A stretch of 64,000 nt of DNA from Puccinellia tenuiflora (Eukaryota > Streptophyta > Magnoliopsida > Poales > Poaceae), in contig QRDG01000131.1 in NCBI GenBank assembly GCA_012064385.1, positions 756,459 to 820,458 on the forward strand, given 5' to 3'. The notes beneath the pieces were generated by a model. The model saw only the letters and a program-made list of their open reading frames with translations, did no database searches and was not told the DNA's origin. Both the position numbers and the translations under genes were made by a program. Of the stretch, positions 46,131 through 56,663 are shown piece after piece. Positions within the stretch are counted from its first letter, which is position 1; each line of letters begins with the position of its first letter.

Positions 46131-49100
46131 AGATTGTTTTTCGTTTTCTGCAGATCACGCCATTAGGGAAGGTACTGCTGTCGTTGCGAGGCAGGAGGAG
46201 CAGGAGGGCAGGAATCAGGTGATGGCGGCTCCGTTGGAGCCTACCCGCTGATGTGCTCCGTGGCGGCGGCCACCGACCAGCGCGCTCCAGAGGAAGAGAC
46301 GACGACAGTAGTCCACGCCGGTGAGTGTGGTGAAGGGCAGGGCCGGCCAGCACGGCGGCCACTCCAAACTGGTGCTAATCGATCGTCTTGAAGCCGACGC
46401 TGCTGATTAAAAGGGGTGTTCATTTGCTTATGATTCTTCTTTTCTTCCTCTTTCAGTTCTCTCTTGAAGATATTTATTGTCTCAGTTGAAGAACAAGCGC
46501 TCCTCTTGCAGTTCCTACTAGGTCGTCGCCCAGATCACTTGGACCTCGAGACCATATGGAGACGGTGCAGCAACGGTCAGCTCTGTCTCTGTCGTACTGA
46601 TGCATGTCTTCTTGGTCAGTTTATTCTATGGAACCAATATTTCGTCAGTCAAAGAAGCTTATTTTTCTTGCAGTCATTTGATGCCTTTACTCAAACTGTA
46701 GGCTTTTGAGTTCTGTTGTCCAGCATCCAACGAGTGAGTGCCATTATCCATGTCTTGGAGCATTACGTACTTTTTTATTAATTGGGTTTATCTTTCTTTT
46801 CAAAATAAGCTGTGTGAGATGCTTATCGTCTAACAATTAATTCCATTTGCTCCTATTCATGTTTGTGTGTAGATTTCACAGTATGTATGCAATCTATTGT
46901 TGAATTGGTTGATATGCCTACAAAGTAAGAGGAAGACAAGGTAATTATCTGCATTTTTTTTTGCATTCTATTTTGTGTGTCGCCTGAAGGCTCTTAAATG
47001 TGTTCTGATCTTAGGAATGCATGCCCTGCTCGAGTGATGCATATTTTGTGCACACTTGTGCCATACATTATTTCGGTAAATTTACATCTATTTTTTTCTT
47101 ATCGGCTTATTGCCATTTTTTGAGCGGCCATACTTAGGAAGTTATTAAGATGTGAGCTCACAATTGATGGAGCGGTATCCAATCAAACTCTTTGGTTTTT
47201 ACCATTTGGTGAATGCACTCTGAATCTATTGTATATGAAGACACTTAGAAAATTACTAACAATGATTGTGCTGGCAAGACTACCTGCACAACACCATCTT
47301 TTTTTGTGTGCATAATCATCGTATTCTGTTACGTTTCAGGTTTATTTTGTGCAAGATGTTGACATTCCTTTTTTGAACAGCTATAAATTACTTATTACGT
47401 TGGCTGGTGTAGGATCCACCATGGAGAAGTATTTTGGTTATCTTGCTGAAGATTTTCTACGAAATCATGTGCCTGGAGCTGTATAGTCGGAGATATCATG
47501 GCCTATTAAAACATGCCCTGGATTTTACAGCAATAGTGGCCTCATTTGTTTCGGTTGTGAAATATCAAGGTTTCTCTGTTCAGAAACTATGGTAACCCAA
47601 GTGATATCTGTTTTCTTCTCCATTTAGCTATATGCTAAAGCTCCCATCTATCTTGCTATATGCTGCATTTCTTCTCTGGACTTACAAGATCATTCACAAG
47701 GAGCACTCTATTAATATTTTAGCGTATTTTTTCTCCAACGAAACAAATACTACAATTGTATATATGTGCTTCTTAATGATTAAAAATTATTAGGTGTTTG
47801 GTCAAGAGGTATAAATTGTATAAATATCATTTCTGTTATTTAGAAACGTTAGGTGTGTTACGGTTTGTAGTTCACCTGACGGTACGCAAAATCCCATTTG
47901 CATCTATTTAAAATGTACAAAATTGTTTGCTTTGTTTTCATCAACAAAACTCTTAAAATACCTGATCATAGCAATGTATCTAGATGTAGACTGTTACTCT
48001 TAAACTGGCATCTAATAGTTAAATATAATATTTGCGATGCTTCCGAAATGACGTCTAGCCGCTCCTTTCTTGCAGCCATGATCTATCATCTCATTAGTGA
48101 GACAATGTTGCTATTTTCTATATCATGGCCTTTTAAAACATGCCCTGGATTTTACAGCAATAGTGGCCTCATTTGTTTCGGTTGTGAAATATCAAGGTTT
48201 CTCTGTTCAGAAACTATGGTAACCCAAGTGATATCTGGTTTCTTCTCCATTTAGCTATATGCTAAAGCTCCCATCTATCTTGCTATATGCTGCATTTCTT
48301 CTCTGGACTTACGAGATCATTCACAAGGAGCTCTCCTCACATATTTTTTTTCTAAGAAATGAAACATGCAACTACAGTTTGTATTTATTTATCCAGTTTA
48401 GATTTATTTATAAACTTTGGTTGAATTTGATTGTACCAAGATCTCTTTTTTAACATGATCTGTTTGATTATTTACTTTAATTAGCAGATTGCTTCAATAT
48501 TTAACATCTGCAACTTCTGCAATTAAACTTCTTCCGAGTGTGTGATGTATCTTTATGAGCTCATTAATTTCCTATGATCATTTGCCACTCTTTTTCAGGT
48601 GGAGGGCAATTGGCAGTACCCATAGTAGTTGTGCTGGCGATGTTGAGCTTCTTCCGAGTGAGGGCCACCCAGACTGGCATTGCTCTCTTGCTCCCATCTT
48701 ATGTGAGTGCACAAATATGTTCTTTCTATACACTCTAGCCAAGGTGCAAATATATTTCTTCAGTGGATTCTTTCTAAGAAAATAATAACATTTTAACCTT
48801 CCATTATACTGCTTTAAGTTGTCAGTATGTATAACAATATTATGCGATGTTGAAGGATGAGTGGTCATGCAGATCAGAACAATGGCTGCCTACTTTATTT
48901 CTTCAAATGATACTTATATTCAATTCTTCTTGCACGAAATTTATTTGCTGCATATATTTGCTGCCTCTATTGGTGCCATTGTGCTCTCTGTCTTACACAC
49001 GGTTCTGCTATGTAATTTGACAATCTAAGAAATATGAACACTCATTGGAACGGTTTCCCTGCTTTTATTCTATTCTTTTCAAAGCGGGTGGGCCGAAGGA

Positions 49101-49700
49101 GAAGATGTGACGGGACGTTGATGTGGCCTATAATTTGACAATCTAAGAAATATGAACACTCATTGGAACGGTTTCCCTGCTTTTATTCTATTCTTTTCAA
49201 AGCGGGTGGGCCGAAGGAGAAGATGTGTCGGGACGTTGATGTGGCCTTGGAGCTCAGGGAATGAGTCACTTTGCTTCTCTCTGCTTCTTAGAAGTAAAGA
49301 TCTTAAATAATATTTCATGATATAGCAATATAGTGTTTCAGAAATGGTAATCCAAAGCTCTTTTCTTTTCATCTTACACGTATCTCTATTGAAAGTTGTC
49401 TAAAAGTACTGCATTGAAAAACAAAATGCAACGACATCGATGGCCTCTTGATCTGGGTTTCGAGGGCTACCATTATTTGATCTGGGTGGGATGGACACGG
49501 CATAGAATTGGCCGAACCTTCAGAAACAACGCTATCTGCCCTAGGATGCCACGATCTACCTGATATTGCTGTAAGTTTGCTATTCAAACACACTATTTTT
49601 TATTATACTATTGACGTATCTCACAAGTAGACGACTATATGATGATCTGTCTCTACTATTTTAGTCAAAAAAATTGAAACTGCATATACTTATTTTCCAA
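46131..49700. other. Low-coding sequence with direct duplications
   Basis: No convincing gene. A 215-bp block (47496-47709, containing aaacatgccctggattttac) repeats at about 48121-48333. A 116-bp block (about 49014-49128, containing gaacactcattggaacggtt) repeats in tandem at about 49130-49246. Scattered 'ttgcag' acceptors and 'gtaag' donors hint at an old multi-exon gene that I cannot assemble. Confidence 0.5.
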
Positions 49701-49808
49701 GTAAACGATCCACAGGATTGGTGGTTCTATTCTTGCAAGAAATGCTTTTCAGGAATGAGATTGTATGATGCCACGCGTAAATGTCGCAGGTGCTCAAACT
49801 GCACATTC
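49701..49808 (+). pseudogene. RPA70-like zinc-ribbon exon remnant
   Basis: The frame reads VNDPQDWWFYSCKKCF, then a short linker and RKCRRCSNCTFSSSTC. The WW/WY + C-x2-C ... C-x2-C pattern resembles the C-terminal zinc ribbon of replication protein A 70 kDa subunits, single-stranded DNA-binding proteins. Such genes are abundant in grass genomes and are carried by many Helitrons. Only this exon is recognisable and its surroundings do not give the OB-folds, so it is probably a relic. Confidence 0.45.
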
Positions 49809-51130
49809 AGTTCATCGACCTGTAAACTAATATTCATAAGTTTCTACTTGCTCACTGGTTGTTGGTTTGTTTCTCCTGTGGTGTTTATCATCAGAGTGTG
49901 TTCGATCTGCTCAGAAGGAGATCACTGACATTCCCTCTAACACATTGCAATTAGGAGAATACAGTCTGATTCTTGAGGTTTTTTAAGTTTCTCACGTAGC
50001 CACGTACGGATCAATATATTTTCCATGCCGTCTCTCAGGTAGCGTGCCCAGATAAGAAAAAAACATGCACATGGTGATCCAAAATATACTCTAATTTTTG
50101 TTTCTTTTCTCTTAGGAATCGAGTTAGATTAGTCTCTAACATAGTTATAAATACTATCCAGTGACTGTACTACTCATGATTATATTTGATTAAAACTTAA
50201 CCGTTAGTGTTCCTATGAAACTCTACAGGTAGCTTCAATGGAGCAAGACCATGAAATGAACACTCACATTGGAGAGCTTTAATAACCTGGGTCTGGTCCT
50301 AGATTCATCATTTTGTTCTCATTAAAAACAATAGGCTTGGCTTGCTATTTAGTTCTTGATGATGCCTGCTGCAAATGGTGGTTCAAAGAGGTAAAGTATA
50401 TAGATTTTGAAAAGAAAAAAAAGGTGAAATAGATGTCTACAAGGCAGAGACCATTTCATTGACTCTTAGATAATAGGGATTGCAGCCATTTTGTTGTTTC
50501 TCGAATGATTACTGTAGGGGAGACCTCCACAGCCCTTTATTAGAGAAAAGAATATTTACAAGGATTTACAATATGTACAGATGGAAAAATTACAGGAGAT
50601 TACTTACCCAGAATTCTAGAGTAGGTACCTTTCAACCTATGCTTAGGCAAGGTCATATCACAAGCTTTTTGACTGTTCCAATGTAAGATATGATGTTTTG
50701 GGCAGTTTTTGTTTGTCCCTGGATTAAATTAGAGGCAACAAGACAATAAAATATGACTTTGCATATGATATGCATATACATCTGACAGTGAATACCATTT
50801 TATCTTCCAATATGGTACATTTGTTTTTTAACGATATGATCATTTCCTTCTACGAGTTAGGGAGTTATACCAGAAAAGTGGATAGAGATTGATTAGGTAA
50901 ATGAGGATCCATCTACTCATTGTTGGGATTGTTTTTCTCCGAAGTTTCGTTTGTTTTCTCCAGTGTTCCATTTGTTTCAGAGAGCAATTAAGCGAGTTTC
51001 ATGCAACAATTTATTGTTTTCATGTGCTATGGTAGGTACTGATTCTTGGGCACTGGACATTCAGGCTGGATTGTTCTGTCAAACTTGCAACATGAGCAAT
51101 ATTACTTCCAAACAGAAATTTCTCACCAAG
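49809..51130. other. Intergenic, AT-rich
   Basis: No gene recognised. Several pyrimidine tracts followed by AG could be splice acceptors of the same decayed gene as the RPA-like exon. Confidence 0.35.
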
Positions 51131-51151
51131 GGCGCGGCGTGTCGCCGCGCC
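51131..51151. other. GC hairpin 1, perfect 9-bp stem
   Basis: ggcgcggcg, loop tgt, cgccgcgcc, followed by gaattc. It stands out sharply in AT-rich surroundings. Similar hairpins occur near Helitron 3' ends, but no CTAG follows here. Confidence 0.9.
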
Positions 51152-51506
51152 GAATTCATTTGCCATTTCAAATAAATTTGAACATTCTTTCTGCAATAAA
51201 AGCATTTTTAATCCAAAATATCATCAACATTTCAACACTTCAAAATTTCAAAATTCCTTCAAACTTAATCATTCTACAAACGCAAACATAATTCATAACT
51301 TAATACATTTCCAGTTTAACCAATTTTTTAAAAACTAAACGTCCCTAAGACATAATTTTCTTTTCCCACATTACAAGAACTTTCAAATTTAAGCAACCTC
51401 TGAAATGTGAACTTTTTAACAACGACAGACTTTTCAAAAACCAGTAATTTCCAAACTTAAACATTTTTACATTTCCCGCATCTTCAAATTAGAATGTTAA
51501 CACACA

Positions 51507-51527
51507 GGCGCGGCGTGTCGCCGCGCT
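51507..51527. other. GC hairpin 2
   Basis: The same sequence as hairpin 1 except for the last base, giving an 8-bp stem with loop tgt, 376 bp downstream of the first. Confidence 0.9.
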
Positions 51528-52244
51528 CATATACCTCTTTGGTATAAACGGCGGCGCCGCCACCTGGATGCAGCTCGCGTCCATCAAAAATGCAAAAATA
51601 ATATATCATTAATATCTTATTTGCCAACTCAAATAATTGAATTAAAAACATAATCTAAAATTTAGCATGCTTCAAATAATTTATTTAAAACACTTTATGT
51701 AAAATTGTTTACGATATTAAAACAATTTTCGAAACACCAATAAATGTTGCAAAAGAAGTGACTTCAACTACGTCCATCAGAACAATATGCAAATTATATC
51801 AGAATAATCACAAATAAAATGCTAACTACTTAACTTAGAATTGGGATATTGCAAACTTTCAGATGTCTACCAAAAAAAAAATACTGAAAACTTCCCAATT
51901 TGAACGAATTTGGAAATCTAAAAACATTTTTTACCCGCAAGAATTTATGCCAACTCCACAATAATCATTCCACATACTTATTCCTCGCCGCCGCGGTATG
52001 TGCTGTTGAAGTTAATAAATACTCACACTACATATTCCCTCCAATTCTGGACTCCAATTGAACATCTTAATTAAGCAAAGTGTTGGCAAAAAAAAAAGAC
52101 TTTCTTTACATACGAAATGCATATGCAATTCCTCAAACTACATATGAAAAAAAAAATCTAACTATATAGTACTTAAATAAAGTATAGTTCGCGAAAAATT
52201 ACAACGACATATCACCAATAAAAAATTAAAAAAATAACAAACGT

Positions 52245-52259
52245 GCGTCGTGACGACGC
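52245..52259. other. GC hairpin 3
   Basis: gcgtcg, loop tga, cgacgc, followed by gcggaattc. The shared GAATTC after the stem links it to hairpin 1. Confidence 0.85.
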
Positions 52260-54330
52260 GCGGAATTCTTAGAATCATTTCAAATCTAACTATTTTGCCA
52301 ACATTTAAAATTGACAACTTTACAAACTGCACAGCTTCAAAATGTGGACATTTCCAAAATTTTAATTTTACCACATTTCCGCTGCTTTTCTTTTTCCAAA
52401 AAAAAAAAAACTTTTGTAGCTTTTGAAACACAACTTCAACGATTTTCAGATATGCAAAACTTCAAAATGTGGATATTTTTACCATTTCAATTTCACCACA
52501 TAGACGCATCATAGTGATTTGAATATTTCAAAAACATTGAATCCGTCCAAAACTAACTTTTTTACCAACTTTTAAAATTGAAAATTCTATAACCATACAG
52601 ATAATTCAAAACTGAAAATCTTCCAAATTTCTACATTTTTTGAAGCCTAATTGCCCAAATTTTACTAATTTGAGCAATTTCTATACATTAACTTTTTTAA
52701 CATCTTACAAACTTTTAAAACCTATACATTTTCAAACATTCAAAAAATTCAATCCACTGACCATTTCAAAATTCTACATAATATTTTAAATGGAAATTGC
52801 ATCAGAATTCTTATAAACAAAAATTGCAACCCATTGATGGCCAACAAACAAACAAAAAAAATATTCTAAATTATTGGAAATTTGGATAAAACCGACACCA
52901 ATTTCCAACGAATTTAAAGATTTCCAAAGTCCATAAAATATGCAACCTACATATGGCAGAAATCTACATAAATTTTGCATGCGTAGAGCTTTACAATTGA
53001 ATTTATCACATCACGGTATTCGAAAAATATGACAAACATATCAGAATTTACACAAAAAAATAAGCGTTTACTACTTATGCCATATGAACAAACTTCAAAA
53101 TTTTCAACAGCATCCAAAACTGAACATTTGAAAAAAAATTATAAATCAATTATTGAAATTATTGAAATTCAAACAAATTATAAATCAATATCTCTAAATA
53201 TATCCAGGGGAAAACATGAGTAACATATCAAAACAACCAAGATACTACATGCAAACAAGTTATGATGAAGCAAAAAAGATGGAATACTCAAATTTTGTCA
53301 CCATTTAGATGTAATTCAAAAGCATTTCTCCCGAATTCAATTGAATATTGACTCCGAAATACAAACATGTTCGGACATTTCGAACTTCTAAATGTTTGCA
53401 CATTCTACAAAATTAACAAAAATTACTCACAAAAATGCTACCTATTCACAGCAAAATAAAAAAAACATAATTGGAAAAAAAAGAAGATGAAAAACTTCGA
53501 AATTTTGAACGACTTCCAAATATAAACATATGAAAAACAAAACGAATAGCTTCCCACTTTCACCAGTTTTTGAAAAATCAAACAAACTATAATTCAATAT
53601 CTCCAAATATATCCGTTGGAAAAAAAGGGAATATATCAAAACAACCAGAAAAATACATACAAACTACTTATGCCAGAGATTTTTTTTTGGATTATTCAAA
53701 TTTTGCCACCATTTGGAGGTAATTCAAATGCATAATTTTCTAATTTCAAATTAATATTGTCGATGAAATACAACCATGTCCAAACATTTCGAACTACTAA
53801 ATATTTGCATATTATGCAAAACATATAAAAAAATGCTCACAAAAAAAAACTACATAATCATATCAAAACAAAAACAATACTCCGATATTCCATAAAATAT
53901 GTCGAAAATGCTCAACAAAAAAAATATGCTATGTACTTATACCGAAAAAAAAATATCTGAACATTTCAATTTCGCCAATATTTCAACACCACACGAATAA
54001 ACTTTGCCTAAATGTGAAATCAAATCCAAATGGATTTTCCTAAGTTCAATTAAATACTGACGTTGAAATAAAAACATGCCTGAACATTCTAAACCATTAA
54101 ATATTCAAATATTATACAATATATATCAAAACAATGCTCACAAAAAAAATGCTACCTATTCACAACAAAATAGAAACATGTTTGAGCATTCCAATTTCTC
54201 CACATTTTAGTGACCAAAAAATATATATATATAAAAAAAAGAAACATGTTTGAGCATTCCAATTTCTCCCACATTTTAGTGAACAAAAAAAAATTATATA
54301 TTTTCCGTAAAAAATAAAAAATAAATTTCA
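52260..54330. repeat. AT-rich field of degenerate tandem repeats
   Basis: About 75-80% A+T. Units near 430 bp repeat loosely at about 53170, 53590 and 53990. Each contains atctc(c/t)aaatatatcc, atatcaaaacaacca, caccattt followed by gtaattcaaa, gaaatacaaacatgt, catttcgaact and gctcacaaaaa. Close to the end, gtttgagcattccaatttct followed by ccacattttagtga is doubled (54179 and 54247). There is no coding potential; the open frames are AT-rich accidents. Confidence 0.75.
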
Positions 54331-55641
54331 CGCCACGCCAAATTCAACTAGTGTATGTTCAAAGAGGGTCGAAATGCAGTTACAATCACCTGAGCAGAGA
54401 GCCGCTGGCAGGTTCCAAGCGTGAACGAAGCGGCTAGCGACGTGTTCGATGGGCGGATGGACCAGCTCGTACACCTCGCACTCCAGGACCTTGCGAGCAC
54501 GCACGTCGACGCCAAGCAGGTGCCCTTCGAGGAAGAAGTAGACCACGTCGGGGTTGGTTGGATGGATGAGCGCGAGCACGGGGATCTTCCTCGGCAGACC
54601 AGTCGCCTTGTAGCTCGGATCGTTGCAGATCTCGGCGAAGGTGGCCTCGTACTCCAGCGTCCACAACCCGTCCTCCACATAGTCGGCAAGCGTCCAGACG
54701 CTGATCTGCGCGGCCCCGTTGCGGCTGTTGCGGTTCCTGTACATGTCGACGAAGCGCAGCTTGCCAGCGCTGACCCCGACGCAGCGGTACTTGTCGAGCA
54801 GGCCCCAGGCCTCCTTGTACTTGAGCGCCTTGCCTTCCGGGAGGTGGACAGCGGCGAGCACCGGCGCGTCGGCGAAAGGGTCGCAGGTGAGGAGGCACAT
54901 GGAGAGGTCTACCCACCAGAGACGCCCGGAGCAGGACAGGACGCCGGTGGCGCTGAACAGGCTGCGGGGCCCAAGTGGGTTGGCGACGCTCTCCCTGATC
55001 CACTCGCCGACCTGCGACGAGAAGCGCAGAAGCTCGGCCTTGTCGCTGCCATAGACGGGCTGCAGCTCGGCGACCATGTAGGCGTGAGGGGACGCAATGA
55101 GGCCGAGATGGCCCTGGCTGGAGATGAGCTCGGGCCTGGGGAGCGGGAGGGCGGAGGCGGTGGTGGTGGCGTCGAGCACGAAATAGCCGGGGATGAACGG
55201 GACCCAGGCACACTGCTGGAGGTCGGGGGTGTCGATGCGGATGGGGCCCGTGGCGCGGCCCTGGTCGGCGTGGAGGAGGAGGAGGCCGGAGGGGTCGACG
55301 GCGACGACGGAGGGGAAGTGCTCGGAGGTGGCGCGTCCCGGGTAGATGCGCGGCGGGATGGTGAGGAGTGCGACGCGCGGGGGAGCCGGCAGCGCGAGGG
55401 AGAAGTCGGCGGCGCCCGGAGGGAGCTCCGCGGCGGCGGCGGCGGCGTCCGACAACACCCGCGGCACGCGGCCCAGGATGACCCACGACGGCGACGCGGC
55501 GGACCCCATCTCGAGCGGCTTCATCGGTCGGGGCGTGCGCTCGAGCCTGAAGGGCGCCTGCTCGTGCGTTTGTGGCGACGGCGTGCACCCCGGCCGCGGT
55601 ACCGGTAGGCGAGTGGCGGCGAGGTCAGGGTTATAGGCCAC
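54328..55641 (-). CDS. DUF1618 family protein, intact single exon
   Basis: The 437-residue frame matches the grass-expanded DUF1618 family, whose function is unknown. N-terminal SWVILGRVPRV and LPPGAADFSLALPAPPRV are typical starts of the family. VDPSGLLLLHADQG, GRLWWVDLSMCLLTCDPFAD, FVDMYRNRN, ISVWTLADY and the C-terminal block KATGLPRKIPVLALIHP, then VVYFFLEGHLLGVDVRARKV are all present in the usual order. No frame break is seen although the sequence is GC-rich. The first ATG is 55641, but the conserved region begins right after ATG 55524 (MKPLEMGS) or 55509, so the true start may be internal. The final residues run into the AT-rich repeat field, where the plus strand carries CTAGT, so the natural C-terminus may have been altered by an insertion. 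Confidence 0.88.
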   Translation of the reverse strand: MAYNPDLAATRLPVPRPGCTPSPQTHEQAPFRLERTPRPMKPLEMGSAASPSWVILGRVPRVLSDAAAAAAELPPGAADFSLALPAPPRVALLTIPPRIYPGRATSEHFPSVVAVDPSGLLLLHADQGRATGPIRIDTPDLQQCAWVPFIPGYFVLDATTTASALPLPRPELISSQGHLGLIASPHAYMVAELQPVYGSDKAELLRFSSQVGEWIRESVANPLGPRSLFSATGVLSCSGRLWWVDLSMCLLTCDPFADAPVLAAVHLPEGKALKYKEAWGLLDKYRCVGVSAGKLRFVDMYRNRNSRNGAAQISVWTLADYVEDGLWTLEYEATFAEICNDPSYKATGLPRKIPVLALIHPTNPDVVYFFLEGHLLGVDVRARKVLECEVYELVHPPIEHVASRFVHAWNLPAALCSGDCNCISTLFEHTLVEFGVA

Positions 55642-56129
55642 GCGAAGTAGTTGACGTGCGATTGGGGTGGACCGGCAATTGTGCGACTGGGTCGTGTTCG
55701 TGTCATTCCAAAATGATTTGTACTACATTTACACCACAAATTTTGCACACAAACAAACCCATACTAACACTCCTTATTTGCAGAAAATCATCCCAAAAAT
55801 TCTACCTTTTCTTTCTTGCCCACTGCGTCCATAACCTAATTAGAACCACATATATCACTAATATGCAAACCAAAACAATTTAGAAGACCTGAATCAGTGC
55901 AAATTATGACACACTAGCCGCGGGCGACGAACACACGAACTGACAGATCAAAACCGATGAACAACACGAAATTGAGCACGGATGCATGACGCAAAGCTTT
56001 ACGACGCACTAACATTGCAAATCCCACCCGTTTTTCGACCCAATCCACCTCTCATCATCACCACCATGAACCCTACCTAAAACCAGTACGGGGGAGAAGA
56101 ACAGGGATGCCACGGCGAGGAAAACTCAC
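55642..56129 (-). other. Upstream flank of the DUF1618 gene
   Basis: This is noncoding sequence between the DUF1618 frame and the orphan first exon. No second exon that would follow the donor at 56129 was found, unless that exon splices into the DUF1618 frame. Confidence 0.35.
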
Positions 56130-56181
56130 CGTACTCCGACGCCTCCATGTCGTATTGGCGGTAGACGGGTTCGTCCGCCAT
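56130..56181 (-). CDS. Orphan first exon (MADEPVYRQYDMEASEY)
   Basis: On the minus strand ATG 56181 opens 17 codons plus one base and ends at a strong GTGAGT donor (56129). A TATAAA box lies about 90 bp upstream. The combination looks like a real promoter and first coding exon. I do not recognise the protein, and no continuing exon is visible before the DUF1618 gene. It may be an upstream exon of that gene, or the remainder may have been lost or displaced. Confidence 0.45.
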
Positions 56182-56269
56182 GATCGCCGCGGCAGACGCC
56201 AATCTCACGCGGCGATGGCGGCGTAGCGGTGACGGCGCGGACGGAGAAGGCATGTAGGTGCAGTTTCCC

Positions 56270-56275
56270 TTTATA
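56270..56275 (-). promoter_or_regulatory. TATA box for the orphan first exon
   Basis: TATAAA on the minus strand within ccttataaaggg, about 90 bp before ATG 56181, at a normal distance for a short plant 5' UTR. Confidence 0.5.
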
Positions 56276-56404
56276 AGGCCACGGGGACTTATACATAAAT
56301 ATGCAAGAAAATGGGTACTTGTGCATTAAATGGTATTGTCTGGCCGTTGCTTGGACCGATTCGTGCAAGCAGATCTTTCCGAGCAAGTTTTCGCAAAGAG
56401 TTAA

Positions 56405-56520
56405 ATGCACGAGCGGTCCTAATTCTTTCACCAAAGTGTCAGTTGAGTCCTAATTCTTTCAAACGCACATCACAGTCCCATATCTTTTCAAGTCGTTCAT
56501 CCGAGGTCCTAATTTGACCT
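56405..56520. repeat. Short degenerate repeat of gtcctaattctttcaaa
   Basis: Three to four copies of the phrase ggtcctaattctttca, spaced about 33-35 bp. Runs of this type are often seen near ends of DNA transposons in grasses, but no boundary is defined here. Confidence 0.6.
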
Positions 56521-56663
56521 GACCAGCGCTGACCTACCCGCGTGGCGCTTTGACCACTGCCACGTTGACAACAATTTACAAAAAAACACCCTAAGTTATA
56601 TTTCTTCTAAATCGTGGTCCTGCATGTGGCAGCCCAACGCCGCCGCTCTCTCTGCTGGGTCGT

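Larger units (their letters stand above)
45152..54330 (+). mobile_element. Putative Helitron-like or composite insertion region
   Basis: From tctactaactatattaaag at 45152, preceded by A, the sequence departs from the segmental duplication. A TC start after A, a CG-rich head with palindromes, an RPA-like zinc-ribbon exon at 49701, GC hairpins at 51131, 51507 and 52245, and a possible CTAG|T end at 54346-54349 are features seen in plant Helitrons, which often carry RPA70-like genes. No Rep/helicase was found, and the candidate CTAG end lacks the usual nearby hairpin. More than one element may be merged here, so the borders are tentative. Confidence 0.35.

Noticed and set aside
54421..55608. A 395-codon plus-strand frame opposite the DUF1618 gene, and a 384-codon minus-strand frame in another phase
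   Set aside because: Both are shadows of the GC-rich DUF1618 coding sequence. Their translations are low-complexity R/P/H or E/G/V-rich and match no family.
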